A DNA stretch of 64,000 nucleotides. Origin: Brachypterus glaber (taxonomy: Eukaryota > Arthropoda > Insecta > Coleoptera > Kateretidae). The notes beneath the pieces were generated by a model. The model searched no databases, was not told where the DNA came from, and saw only the letters and a list, made by a program, of their open reading frames with translations. The DNA lies in contig OY294048.1 of assembly GCA_958510825.1 (NCBI GenBank), forward strand, positions 22,833,589 through 22,897,588, written 5' to 3'. Positions 23,386 through 34,859 of the stretch are shown in pieces (the stretch's first letter is position 1; the number at the start of each line of letters is the position of its first letter). A program made the translations under genes and the position numbers.

Positions 23386-23928
23386 TTTAACCAAAATAAA
23401 CAAGGATATAAAAAAGTAAATTATTTGGACATGGAATCCCCTGATGAGGACAGGGAAGAAATGCCAATTTTCCAGTTAGGTAAGCCAAATAAATTGCAAC
23501 CAATATTGCTCAATGTAAAATTAAATGAAATGCTCTATGATCTAGAACTAGATACGGGTGCAGCAGTTAGTGGTTTGCCTTTTGATTTTTACAATAAACA
23601 TTTTAAAAACATTCCTTGTGTGCAAACCGATAGAATACTTACCGGTTATACTGGAGGCAGAATAATTCCAGTAGGAAAAACTAGATTAAAAGTAGAGTTT
23701 AATAATAAAACAAATCCGATTGAATTTTATATTGTTCAAGATTGTAAATTAGGTCTTTTAGGTCGCGATTTCATATATACATTTAATCTAGGGTTTTCTG
23801 AAATAAATCATATTGCTTCAAGTAATATTATTAAATATTTAACAAATAAATATCCCGTTGTTTTCTCAAATAAATTAGGCTGTTTAAAAAACTTCAAATT
23901 AAAATTAGAATTAAAAGAAATTCTGTAA
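23386..23928 (+). pseudogene. Gypsy aspartic protease
   Basis: The frame covering 23269-23928 carries the protease active site LDTGAAVSGLPF near 23549 and a C-terminal LLGRDF flap-partner block. The protease would process the Gag-Pol polyprotein. The frame stops at 23928. The next piece (FCKARPLPYAL, start of the RT) is out of frame, as if bases were lost around 23917-23922. Codons before about 23385 in this frame overlap the zinc-knuckle frame and are not expected to be translated. Confidence 0.75.
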
Positions 23929-25210
23929 GGCTAGACCATTACCTTATGCCTTGAAAAGTAAGGTTGAAATGGAGTTGGATCGTTTATTAAAATCAAATGT
24001 CATTATTCCTGTTGAGTATAGTGAATGGAGCTCAGCCATTGTGCCCGTTATTAAATCCAATGGATCTGTGCGCATATGCGGTGATTTTAAAATTACCGTA
24101 AATCCATTTTTAAAAACTGATAAATATCCGTTACCTCGAATTGAGGATATTTTTGCGAAGTTAAATGGCGGTAAACAGTTTTCAAAAATCGATTTATCTC
24201 AGGCTTATCAGCAAATTGAACTGGATCAGGAATCATCCATATTAACTACCATATCTACCCATAAAGGGTTATTTAAATATAATCGTTTACCCTTTGGGGT
24301 GACCTGCGCCCCGGGAAAATTTCAAAGAAAAATGGAGCACTTATTTAGTCATATTGACGAAGTGGTTATATTTCTGGATGATATATTGATCACAGGAAAA
24401 GATTTCGCTGAACATTTAAGAAATTTAGAAAAAGTTTTAGATATTTTAGAATCCAACGGTCTTACTATGCAAGTAGACAAATGTAGTTTTTTTCAAGACA
24501 CTATATCTTATCTAGGATACGAAATAAGTGCTAAAGGATTACATAAGTCAAAAAGTAAGTTAGAAGCAATTGAAAAATTGCCAATTCCTTCTAACGTTAC
24601 ACAACTTAAATCATTTTTAGGTGCTGTTAATTATTATAATAGATTCATTCCCAATGTCCCAACCTTATTGCATCCCTTATACAATTTATTAAAAAAAGGT
24701 GTAAAATGGGATTGGAATGAAAATTGTCAGAAAAGTTTTAATGAAATTAAATTGGTTTTAGCATCCGATTTATGTTTGGCTCATTATGACCCAGACGTTC
24801 TTTTAAATTTAACCACCGATGCCTCAGAATATGGCCTTGGCTGTACCTTATCTCATTTATACAGTGACGGAACTGAAAGACCAATTTGTTTTGCGTCTAC
24901 GACTTTAGGCCCTAGCGAAAGGTCATATAGTCAAATAGATAAGGAAGCCACAGCTATTGTTTTTGGCGTTAAGTATTTTTATCAATACTTATATCTTAAA
25001 AAGTTCATTCTAACTACAGACCATAAACCATTAGTCTCTATTTTCGGACCAAAAAAAGGCATACCCATAATGGCCGCAAATAGGCTACAGCGCTATGCGT
25101 TATTTTTAAACGGATTTAATTTCGATATAAAATTTGTTCAATCAGAAAAAAATAATTCAGATTTCTTGTCAAGACTTCCTTTAAAAACTAATTTTTTTTT
25201 CAGAAAATGA
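23920..25210 (+). pseudogene. Gypsy reverse transcriptase and RNase H
   Basis: A 419-codon open frame (from 23951) with RT palm motifs FSKIDLSQAYQQ, LPFGVTCAPG and the catalytic FLDD in VVIFLDDILITG. It is followed by RNase H with LTTDASEYGLGC and TTDHKPL. The KARPLPYAL stretch upstream of the first ATG belongs to the same frame. It ends at 25208 after a T9 run (25192-25200); the continuation (ENEELLKYQ...) is one frame over. Confidence 0.85.
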
Positions 25211-26675
25211 GGAATTATTAAAATATCAAATAAATTATGTCAGTAGTTGTAAAGAATTTCCCGTAAATTTAAAAGAAATCGATGATGAAATTAAAAATGA
25301 AGCAACCCTAAAAATGGTTTTTGAAAAAACCTTAAGTGGTTGGCCTGATAAAGTAGAGGATTTAAGTTTAAAACCCTATTTTAGAAGGCGAGATGAAATA
25401 AATATTGTCAACAATATTTTAATGTGGGGCCACAGGGTAATTATACCTAAGTCTTTGCAAGAGCCTATTCTTAAAGAATTGCATAATACTCACCTGGGTA
25501 TCGTTAAGATGAAATCTCTTGCACGCTCTTATGTGTGGTGGCCTACACTAAATAATGATATAGAAGAAATAAGTAAAACTTGCTTAATTTGTCAAACAGT
25601 GAAGAAAAATCCAGAAAAAGGACAACTGCAAAGTTGGCCTATTCCTAAAGGAATTTGGGAAAGAGTCCATTTCGATTATTTAGGACCAATTAGGGGTAAA
25701 TATTGTTTAGTTATAACGGACGATTTGTCTAAGTGGATTGAAGTTTTTGTAACAACTTCAATAACTTCTTCAGTTACAATTGACAAGTTAAGGGAAGTGT
25801 TTGCACGTTTTGGATTACCTTCTTATCTGGTGAGCGATAACGCAAGGTCATTTGTGTCATTAGAATTCCAAGAATTTTTAAGACAAAACGGCATTAAGCA
25901 TACTACGTCTCCGCCGTTTCACCCTCAGTCAAATGGTGCAGCCGAGGTTTGTGTAAATACCGTAAAAAGTTTTTTAATTAAAGAATTAAATATGTACAGT
26001 GATCATATTAATTTTAATAGATCAGTAAATAGATTTTTAATGACCTATCGCACAACCGAACATTGCACTACAGGGGAATCTCCTGCCCGAATTTTCTTAG
26101 GTAGAAATAAAAAAACCCGATTTGATTTATTAAAACCTAATGAATTAAATACTCCAATAAAATCTTATAAAGAAATTAAAACAAATATAAAAAAATCACA
26201 AAAACGTAATACAAAAAATTTTAAAGGGGGGCGTGATGAGAGATTCGCTCTGGGTCAATATGTTTTTGTAAAAGATTTTAGAAATGTTATGAAACCTACG
26301 TGGACAAAAGGTATTGTTATTAGAATTTTAGGAATTAATGTATATCTAATAAAAATATGTGATAGTGATTTAACGTGGAAAAGACACCAAAATCAACTGA
26401 GAACATGTGAAATAAATAATAGTGATTTATCTAAGTTTAAGTCTATATCAAGTTCTAATAACAATGACTTAATATCAATTGAAAATGAGTCTAATAATGT
26501 TTATACTAATTTGGATATTAATGAACATTCAAATATTAATTTACAAAACAATTTAACTAGTGAACAAATTAATACAAACTCGACCAACGCTGAAAACGCG
26601 ATCGTAAAAGAGTCATTTTCAGTAAGCCGGCCGCAGAGAGATCGAAGAGTTCCTGATAGACTAATTTACACTTAA
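25211..26675 (+). pseudogene. Gypsy integrase
   Basis: A 453-codon frame from 25314, with homologous codons from about 25203. It begins with the HHCC zinc domain (LHNTHLG ... CLICQ). The DDE catalytic core follows: D in HFDYLGP, D in VSDNARSF, and E in NGAAEVCVN with D-to-E spacing close to 35. The C-terminal half is Asn-rich and ends SRPQRDRRVPDRLIYT, just before the polypurine tract. The product would insert the cDNA. Confidence 0.85.
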
Positions 26676-26722
26676 AACTTTGTTTCTCGGTAGCCGGGAA
26701 CCCTCCGATTTAAGAAGGGAGG

Positions 26723-26905
26723 TGCAGTGTGTCAGCCTGCTGCGCACTTCGTGTGGCGTTTCGCATATTAGGTAGGGATAGGATTAGCTTAAGCAGTATT
26801 CAATCAATCGATGTACTCGTGATATCAATAAATATGAGTCATGAATATTTAACGTATTTTAGTAAACCTAATACCTAATTTCGGTCTAAAGCAGCAAATA
26901 CTGCA
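26723..26905 (+). repeat. 3' LTR of the Gypsy element
   Basis: Same 183 bp as the 5' LTR. A purine-rich AAGAAGGGAGG directly precedes it (26712-26722) and serves as the polypurine tract, which supports the TG start. Confidence 0.92.
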
Positions 26906-27097
26906 CCTATCTAGAAAATCACAAAATTTAGAAAAATTAATTTATATTACAAAATTGTATATAATTTGACGTTCCCGTTTTTTACTTAAAAATGGTTAAG
27001 TTGTAACTAGATTTATGGTTATATAGTTTGTAATATTTTTTAATTTATTTAGCGCAAACAAAGCTGTTTAGTAATATGGATATAAAAAGGAACTTAC
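26906..27097. other. Remaining intron sequence of the recombinase gene
   Basis: Short AT-rich intronic segment between the 3' LTR and the donor site at 27097. With 21941-22271 it makes up the pre-insertion intron of about 0.5 kb. Confidence 0.5.
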
Positions 27098-27350
27098 AGT
27101 AATGTCTTCAGCTATGGGAATAATCGTAGGTTTATTGAACCTATTCATATTTAGATTTTGTGCTGCTTCTGTAGATATTTCTGAAGCCCATTCATCTGTG
27201 ATTAGCTTTTTCATAATATCCAAAATTCTAATCATCGGTGATTCAATATTTTTTTTGGATTTTAATTGCGGTAGCTGTAGTTACAGCAGCTTTTAACAAT
27301 GTACCCATTTGCAGTGCATAGGACCATCAATGTTTGACCTTCTGATTGGT
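27098..27350 (-). CDS. Crypton-like tyrosine recombinase, upstream exon (5' boundary uncertain)
   Basis: The minus strand reads KLITDEWASEISTEAAQ... to IAEDIT and then hits a consensus donor GTAAGT (27097-27092). The junction is phase 0 and joins directly to the phase-0 acceptor at 21940, giving a continuous frame. Upstream, WSYALQMGTLLKAAVTTATA lies one frame over; the shift sits in the T8 run at 27249-27256. The content matches the segment that precedes the recombinase domain in this family. Between the two exons lies a 5.16-kb intron, most of it a Gypsy element of opposite orientation. No good 5' acceptor was fixed; a TGA is met just upstream of the WSYALQ block. Confidence 0.55.
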
Positions 27351-27499
27351 GGTGTCCTCAAGTGTTTCTGGTTAAAGTTTTATTTTTATTAAATACGCAA
27401 CGTTTTACATGTTTTCTTAGTGATTTTTTAGCGTAATAACCTAAAAAAAACAAAGGAATAAACATTTAATAAATAGCTGAGAAATAAAAATATATATTA

Positions 27500-29845
27500 A
27501 TTGCGACAACACCAGGCTTGCTGCTGTAACCTTAATCTTAGATAATCGCGTCATTCTGATTGCTACTGTCTATATGCCTATCTACCTTTAAGATAACATA
27601 CCTGAGTTCTGCCTTATTCTTGGAAGACTGTCAGCTATAATTGAAGAAGTCAGCCCTCATGATGTCCTTATACTGGGTGACCTAAATGCGAGACCAACGA
27701 TTACCAACGAGTTTTATCGTGAACTTCAAAGCACAAAATGTGCTTAATCAACAAACTTCATGATATTAACGTGCCGAATGCTATCTACTGTAGAAATACC
27801 TCATGCACCAATACTGTTCATAGCCTGGAAATGGATAAATTCTTTGATGATATCGCATCTGTTCTTCGTTCTTCTGTTACTGAATGTTTCCGTCGCACTA
27901 GACCTAAATTTACTCCTATTCCTGGATGGAATGCAGAAGTCTCTTTAGCCTACGAGCAATCCCACAATGCTTTTCTTTCCTGGGTTCAAGCAGATCGGCC
28001 CTCTGACGGCCCTCTCAATGAAGAAAGACGGCGCCTTCGTAAAATATTTAAGGGAAAACTCAATTCAGCGCGCGCCCGTGAGGATCAACTTCGGGCAGAT
28101 GCCTTAGCTACTAGCCATATTGATAAGGATTTCATAAAATTTTGGAAGGCATGTGGGAAAATTATGAAAACTCCTATCTCGTTAGCTTCCTGTATTGATC
28201 AAACCTCCGGTGAAGCTAATATTGCCAAACTCTGGAGTGAGATATATGGAAAACTTAGCAATTTATACGATGATAGTAACAATACTGAAGTTAGTGTGGA
28301 ATCCGAAGACTTCAATGCCTGCTTAGTACGTCCTTCCGATGTAAAACTTGCTATTTCTAAACTCAAACTTCATAAATCCGCAGGATGGGATGGTCTCTGT
28401 CCTGAACATATAGTTCACGCTCCTCCTGATCTACACTCATATCTGGCTCTCTGCTTTTCTTCCGCGTTTTCTCACGGCATTACTCCCCTCGCTCTTACGA
28501 AGAACATTATTGTTCCCATTGTTAAGAATAAAAGTGGAGACATAGCCTCCTCTTCGAACTACAGGCCCATAGCTATTTCAACGTCTCTATCCAAAGTCCT
28601 GGAGCTTATTATTCTAACCAGATGTGAACCCTACTTTAAAACCTGTGATAATCAGTTCGGCTTCAAGAAAGGTAGTGGCACGTCTGAAGCTATCCTGTTG
28701 TTTAAACCGTTTCGGTTACGTATTACCTTAAAAAAAATACCCCTCTTTATGCTATTTTCCTGGACCTAAGGAAGGCGTTTGATAGAGTGCACCATCCTAC
28801 TTTGATCAACACTTTATTAAAACGTAAGGTTCCTAGATACCTATGCCGATTTTTGAATAGCTGGAATCGCAAAGCCACCGCATCTGTCCTCTGGGGGTCC
28901 TCTCTGTTTCCATCCTTCAATCTTCGCAACGGATTACGCCAAGGCAGCTTACTCGCTCCTGATGAATTTAATTCTTATATTGATGAACTGCACTCAATCC
29001 TTGCCAAAGTTCCTGCAGGCTGTTATTGTGGAGGCGTCAAGATTAACTGCATTAGCAACGCCGATGACATGGTCCTTCTTAGTCCTTCACTTCAGTTTAT
29101 TCGCATGTTGGTGAAAAAATACGAAGAATTCGCTAGGGCTTTCTTTCTCAAATACAACGGAGGCAAAAGCAAAATGATGGTATTTAAACCCCTTCATATA
29201 AAGACCTTAGTGTTCCTCCTGTGTATCTCGATAATAGTTTAGTTGATCGCGTCTCTGAGATAAAATATCTTGGTCATGTTATAAATGACAAGCTCTGTGA
29301 TAATTCTGATATTCAACGACACTACAAAAGCTTATGTGCCCGCGCAAACATGATTGGCAGAAGGTTTTATAAGTGCTCCTCCGAAGTCAAAAATCTTCTT
29401 TTTAAAACATTCTGCTATAACCTCTACGCTGGTGAACTATGGTTTAACCACACTACTGCTTCATGGCGCACGCTTCGGATATGTTATAACGATGCCTTCC
29501 GGATACTACACAGACTTTCCCGCTACAATAGTGCTTCAGAAATATTCGCGAATTCCGGAATTGACACGCTTGATGCTTTACGACGCAAAAAAGTTGCTAA
29601 TTTTGTGAAACTCCTTTCCTGTACTCACAACTCTTTTCTCCAGTCCTTATTTGACTCTGACCTGGCCTTTAACTCTACGTTAATTTCTACGTGGCGCCTT
29701 CTTTTATTTACACAATAATTTTTGTTTTTTTTTTTGTTTTGTAAATGCAGTTTTTAATGGTTAATATTAATGTTATTTTTTTTTCTTTGTACATAATATG
29801 TATATTATATAGCATAATCATGCTGGAATAAATAAATAAATAAAA
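27500..29845 (+). mobile_element. LINE, 5'-truncated, with endonuclease and RT remnants
   Basis: It begins inside the endonuclease (a degraded part reaching ILGDLNARP near 27675), continues into an RT, and ends with an AATA tail (29827-29845) after a short 3' UTR. Reading frames are broken at about 28700-28770 and 29200-29240, and a TAA interrupts the endonuclease near 27589. It is inserted between exons of the minus-strand recombinase gene, antisense to it. Clade is uncertain (L2/I-like rather than CR1). Confidence 0.7.
27738..29718 (+). pseudogene. LINE reverse transcriptase (three frame segments)
   Basis: Segment 27738-28769 has the linker and RT blocks LKLHKSAGWDGLCPEH and SSNYRPIAISTSLSKVLE. 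Segment 28787-29242 has the GLRQGSLLAPDEFNSYIDEL motif and the polymerase box. Segment 29221-29718 has the thumb and C-terminal part (SEIKYLGHVINDKL). The catalytic box reads NADD, asparagine where Y or F is expected, so even with the frame mended the enzyme would be doubtful. Confidence 0.7.
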
Positions 29846-29988
29846 ATATTACCCTGGCAGTATGTACATGGTAAGAGTTTATTTAAGTTTTAGGCTGATG
29901 TTTCTTCTTTCGATTGTACAGCTATTAGCTCTCCGCTGCAAAAATCTCCTTCTTTTCTTAATTTATCTATAATTTGGATTTTCCATAT

Positions 29989-30276
29989 GTCAATAACCAG
30001 TATATCCTCCTCTGTTCTCAAGCAAAACATTTACGCTCAAAACATTATTTAACCAATCGTCTTCCATTGCAAAACGAAATATGAGATAAATTTATTTTTA
30101 TGGATGATAACGCCACTCACCACCGTACAAGAAGGGTTACCAATTTGCTACAGCAAGGAAATTTTAAAGAAGAATGGAACAACATATCACAGGAAGCCAT
30201 TAACCACCTTTTTATTGGCATGCACAACGTTTCAATGTTTTGCTTGAGAACAGAGGAGGACATACTGGTTATTGAC
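29989..30276 (+). mobile_element. Tc1/mariner-like remnant with 42-bp inverted repeats
   Basis: 29989-30030 and 30235-30276 are inverted repeats matching at 41 of 42 positions. Between them the frame 30100-30300 reads MDDNATHHRTRRVTNLLQQ, resembling the second catalytic aspartate block of Tc1-type DDE transposases. It then jumps to EEWNNISQEAINHLF, the family's C-terminal region, as if about 30 residues had been deleted. The end of the frame runs into the right inverted repeat. It looks like an internally deleted, non-autonomous copy. Confidence 0.6.
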
Positions 30277-30299
30277 CTCTTTGTTTCTCACATTTTGTG

Positions 30300-30890
30300 A
30301 AGACTTTGATTTTTTTCAGTAAAAATTTATTGATATGATTTTTAAAATTTAATACCTAGAGGTGTAGTCAATGCATTAAAATAACCTTACAGGGGACAAC
30401 GCATTCCAATAAAATGTAAAATTGAACCCACAGAATAATTTTTCTTTACGTTTCAAATTGATTGGGGAGCAAGAATTTTGGAGATGTGTGTATTATAACT
30501 AAGTATTAGAAGCGTACACAGGTTTTTAATAATATTATATTATTTTGCAAAATGATGTTTTGCGTTAGAGAACATTATTAATCCGACCTTCTCTATTTTG
30601 ACTATTGATTAAAAAGTCTGCAAATTATTATTGGAGATATTTTTTTCAAAAAATTTAATTAATAACTATAAATAATGTATTTAGTCCTATTATTATCACA
30701 TCCAATATCTAATAATAAGCAATGATAATACTTTGCCTAAAAAAAGTCGTACATTAAGTTTTACTAATAGTAAGTTTTTTAAACTTTTAACTTATTAATC
30801 ATTCATATTTGAAAGATGCAGAAAGAAAGTTTGTATCACCTAAAAAATGCTGCATAACTTTTTTAGACGGCAAAGAAACTATATTTTTCT
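30300..30890. other. No recognisable gene
   Basis: AT-rich sequence between the Tc1-like remnant and the candidate small exon. No further exon was recognised on either strand. Confidence 0.45.
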
Positions 30891-30893
30891 TAC

Positions 30894-30977
30894 CAGATGT
30901 TGAGCCAGCAATATAACTAGGATCTGATAGTGGATCATTACTTTCAGAGTAATCACTTAAAGATATATCTGCAACAG
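30894..30977 (-). CDS. Possible small upstream exon of the recombinase gene
   Basis: The minus strand has acceptor TTATTGTTGCAG, 84 open nucleotides encoding an acidic serine-rich stretch (DISLSDYSESNDPLSDPSY), and a donor GTAAGA (30893-30888). A second AG nine bases inside gives an alternative acceptor in the same frame. Acidic DPSY-type stretches occur near the N-terminus of related recombinase-like proteins. Linking it to the exon at 27.1 kb is inference: an intervening exon must be missing or was lost where the LINE at 27.5-29.85 kb and the TIR element now lie. Confidence 0.35.
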
Positions 30978-31262
30978 CTGCAACAATAATTTTATATAAA
31001 TATGTAATTTTAATTTGTATTTTAAGAAATTTGTAAAATGCAGAGACCTATTTTATTTATTTAGTTTCAGCAAAATCATTACAATAACTAATTATTATTT
31101 CTACTTTAATAGAAAATAAATGTATTAGTTTTTTTTTTAAATAAATTCTTTACAAATATTATTGATTTTATTTATTTAGTTTTGGAATTAGATTTTTAGA
31201 ACGAACAGTAAATTTAAGTTTATAAAAAATATTATAGTATTCCAAAACCAAATGATAAAACA

Positions 31263-31263
<1 letters not shown>

Positions 31264-31327
<64 letters not shown>
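31264..31327. repeat. TAGA microsatellite, 3' tail of LINE A
   Basis: About 16 perfect TAGA units. On the minus strand they directly follow the 3' UTR of the LINE at 31.3-35.6 kb and so form its 3' terminal repeat tail. Confidence 0.85.
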
Positions 31328-31328
<1 letters not shown>

Positions 31329-31400
31329 TTATTCTTGCTAAAAAAATTACAAACGTCAGAAAAAAATAGAGTAGAGAAAAAAAAAATTAAACATAAAATA

Positions 31401-33012
31401 TTAAAAGTCTAGATCATTGAAGTTATTATCTAAATATTCTTCAAGGCTATAGAATGCATTTTTAATTAAATAAAATTTTATACGCTTTACAAAAACAGAA
31501 AATGACATACATCTAAAATTTGTAGGTAACACATTAAAAAATTTTATACAGTAGTAGTTAGGGCCGGTTTTTGACCTTTCCAGTCTTAATTGTGGTATAC
31601 AAAGATCAGTCTTATTTCTCGTATTATGTGTGTGTTTTACGTTTTGTGGGAAGAGATCTGGGTTCTTCCTAAGATAAATTAGTTTGCATTCATCCCTATA
31701 TTTCAAACCCGCAACTATTCTAAGTGCTTGGCGTTGTAACCCGAAGATCCGGTGCCTACATGACGAGTGGCCCCAGGCTACAATACCATAGTTTAGCAGC
31801 GATTGAAACAGAGCGAAGAATGCATTTCGCAATATTGGCTCTGACAGACATAATGAAAGTGATCGAAGCAGGTAAATATTTTCGCATAGCTTTTTTGATA
31901 AAGCAGTACCATGGTTATTCCAGGTCAACTCAGAATCTAGATGTAGACCTAAAAATTTCACACTTGTTGATAGATCTTGATCTTCTAGGTTTCGCAAAGT
32001 AAAAATCATATTAACGGTTTTACTTTGATTAAGACATAATCTGTTATCCAAGAACCACACAGAGACTCTCAATTGTATGTCACGAATTTTAATCGATCCC
32101 ATTATAAAGGATTCATCTTGGACCCCGAAATTTGTGTCATCTGCAAATAATGTGCAAGCTGCGTCCGACACAAATTCCGGTAGGTCGTTAATAAAAATTA
32201 AAAAAAGTAAAGGGCCTAGGATAGACCCTTGTGGTACCCCAAATCACACAGGCCTGTCTTCAGACCGAGATCCGTTGAACAGTACCTGTTGGGTTCTACC
32301 AGATAAATAGGAACTTATTAATTTAACACTATTAGGATCAAAATTGTAGTAATACAGTTTTCTTATTAAGATGTCATGGGATACACAATCGAAAGCCTTC
32401 GTGAGATCCAAGAATGTGGCAAAATTGAATTGTTTGTTTTCATAGGATGAAATTACAGTATTAATAAATTTAAGTATAGCGTCAATAGTCGATTTACCCC
32501 TGCGAAACCCGAATTGATCCTTTGTGAAGAAATCAAAAGTTTCGAAATAATGACAGATTTAGTCAAAAAGTATCCTTTCGAACACCTTTGACAAAATTGG
32601 AAGTAATGAAATTGGTCTGTAGGAGTTGGTATCGTTTATATTATTATTTTTGGGCACTGGAACAACCACAGCACGCTTTAGTTCATCTGGAAAGATGCCT
32701 TCGACTATACAATGGTTTATTATTTTGGTAAATGGCGTAATTATTTGATTCTTTATTGTTTTAATAAGATCAGAGTTAAATCCAAAAATATCTCTGCTAT
32801 TGCTATTTTTTAATTTATCTATCGCAGATCGGACCTCGTTAAAGGTCACTTCTCTAAAGTTAAAATTAGCATTAACATTTGGAATGTTTGTCATATGACT
32901 AATAGGTTCATTTTTAGGTACACCTAAAGAATCAATAACATTCTGGGCAATGTTTGAAAAGTAATCATTAAACTCTTCCGCAGAAATGTTACATTTTTCT
33001 GCTGGCTTTTTT
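31401..33012 (-). pseudogene. LINE A ORF2, reverse transcriptase part
   Basis: From the LINE B junction the frame resumes (AEKCNISAEEFNDYF, 33000s) and reaches TNSYRPISLLPILSKVFERI. It meets a TAA near 32556, runs on through FGFRRGKST and FLDLTKAFD, hits a TGA at 32246-32244 just before GVPQGSILGPLLF, then goes through LFADDTNFG to the end of 31401-32171. Both stops look like single-base nonsense changes. The C-terminal region (FGLQRQALRIVAGLKYRDECK) matches CR1/Daphne-type LINEs. Confidence 0.75.
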
Positions 33013-33660
33013 AAGATACAAGATACAAGATACAAGATACAAGATTTTATTGGCGTCTCAACATACATGTTATGCGCAAGTCATAAATAAAAATATAAAT
33101 TGAATTAACAAGACATGTTAAAAATTAATATTATTACAGGACAAAAATTCGTCTACACTGTAAAATGCTTTTGATATTAAAAAATTTTTTAACCTCCTTT
33201 TAAAACTATTCAAAGGAACATGTAGTAAACTTACAGGTAATTTATTTAAAAACTTCGGTCCATAAAAGTTTATTCCGTTTCTACTAGATTTAAGTCTTAA
33301 ATAATTTGTTCTTATTTCTCTTGACTGACGTGTACGATGATAATGTACATCTTGACCAGTAATATAGTTTGTCTGATTTTCAAAAACATGAAGAAGACAA
33401 GTGTATATATATAGCGATGGGAAAGTCAACAATTCTAAATTAATAAAACATTGTTTTACATCATCGCGATATCCTAAATTGCTAATTATCCTTATAACCT
33501 TTCTTTGCAAACCAAAAACCCTGATGGCACCAGAGGCATGTGCCCAATTTATCAGACCATATTGCATATTTGAGCAAATTAATGCATGATATGCAGTTTT
33601 TAAGATGTTTTGTGTAACAATACCACTAAGGCATCTAATTACAAATATGTTCTTTGATAT
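33013..33660 (-). mobile_element. LINE B, 5'-truncated, nested in LINE A
   Basis: The minus strand encodes only an RT C-terminal region (VFGLQRKVIRIISNLGYRDD ... FKRRLKNFLISKAFYSVDEFL, 33650-33118). A short 3' UTR and a tail of four GATACAA units (33014-33045) follow. T runs at both junctions (33007-33012 and 33661-33668) are the likely duplicated target. It is related to, but distinct from, its host LINE. Confidence 0.8.
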
Positions 33661-34850
33661 TTTTTTTTGATAAAAAGTCCATTTATAGTCTTTTTGTTTT
33701 TATTTATTAAAGTCCACATAGTTTTTTGTGGGTTACTAGAACTTTTTACAAAATTATCATTTTCTTTGATTTTTTCCTTTTTAATATTTGCACTATATCT
33801 GGACTTAAATTGCTGGTACAGCTGTTTATTACCTTCAGTAGGATTAAGTTTACAGGCATCATATATAAGACCTAATGTTTCCCTTTGATGTATCAAATCA
33901 GCTGTAAACCAATTTGGTTTGCAGTATGCACCATCAGAAATTTTGTAACATTTCTTCGGAAAAGCCTCATTGTACTTCTCAATGAGAATATTTAAAAACA
34001 TGCTAAACTTACTACCCGCATTCAGATTTGGAATATCAATAAATCCCCAACCAATATCAGAAACCATATTATAAAATTTAAATTTACCAAATTGGGTGAT
34101 TGGTCTTACTTTCCTGTTTAAAGTGGTGCTTTTGGTCTGTGTTATTTCTAGTTCCAAGCTTAATCCTAGGTGATCTGAAAAGATCAAATTAACAGGTTTG
34201 AAACTTGCAGCATCTACAAAAAAGTTACAAAAAATGTTGTCTAAAATATTTTTACCTCTAGTTTGGAAAGAAACAAGTGCTTTAAAACCAAATTGACTGA
34301 ATAAATCCTGAAAAAGATCAGATCTCTCATCATTATTATCGTTAAACCACACATTGAAGTCACCTCCTATTAGGTAATTTTTATCATTTATATCAATCAT
34401 ATTTAATAAAACTGTTAATATTGAAATAAAATTACAAAAATCTCCCGTACTACTACTACGGTATATTGTTATAATATTTAAATTAAAGTCTTTTAAAAAT
34501 ATTGAGCTAATCTCACAGTCTTTTTCCACTGACAACTTATTTAAGTTACGAACAGTGTCAAAGTTTACTTGCGGTTTAACTAGTTGAAGTACTCCACCAT
34601 GTGTATGTATACTACGGGTAAAGTGTGAGGCCAAAACGTAGTTGTTAAGATTTCTCATATCAGTCTCGTCCTTTCTGAACCAATGTTCCTGTATGTTTAC
34701 TATATCGTAACAGTATTCTGCCAAAAATGCCTCTAGTAGGTTTATTTTATTTCTTAAACACTGTATATTTAAAAATATTAACTTTAAAAACGTTGTTTCT
34801 TTATTTAGGTGATCAGGTTGATTTGGCTTCTGGCTTACGAAAGAACTGGT
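33650..34850 (-). pseudogene. LINE A ORF2, endonuclease part
   Basis: An APE-type endonuclease frame (34724-33639). IQEHWFRKDE carries the catalytic glutamate, HTHGGVLQL follows, GGDFNVWF is the D-x-N motif, and SDHLGLSLELE is the terminal SDH motif. It continues into the linker (MWTLINKNKKTINGLFI), where LINE B enters at an A/T run. It nicks target DNA for target-primed reverse transcription. Confidence 0.75.
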
Positions 34851-34859
34851 ACTCTTTTA

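Larger units (their letters stand above)
22272..26905 (+). mobile_element. Ty3/Gypsy LTR retrotransposon, complete
   Basis: A 4.6-kb unit bounded by 183-bp direct LTRs, with gag, protease, RT-RNase H and integrase in Ty3/Gypsy order. The flanks CATATC (left) and CCTATC (right) match at five of six positions, a possible imperfect target duplication. It sits in an intron of the minus-strand recombinase gene, in the opposite direction. LTRs identical by eye imply a recent insertion, yet the reading frame is interrupted at least four times. Confidence 0.92.

Noticed and set aside
31724..32002. Plus-strand 92-codon frame
   Set aside because: Antisense to the LINE A RT region.
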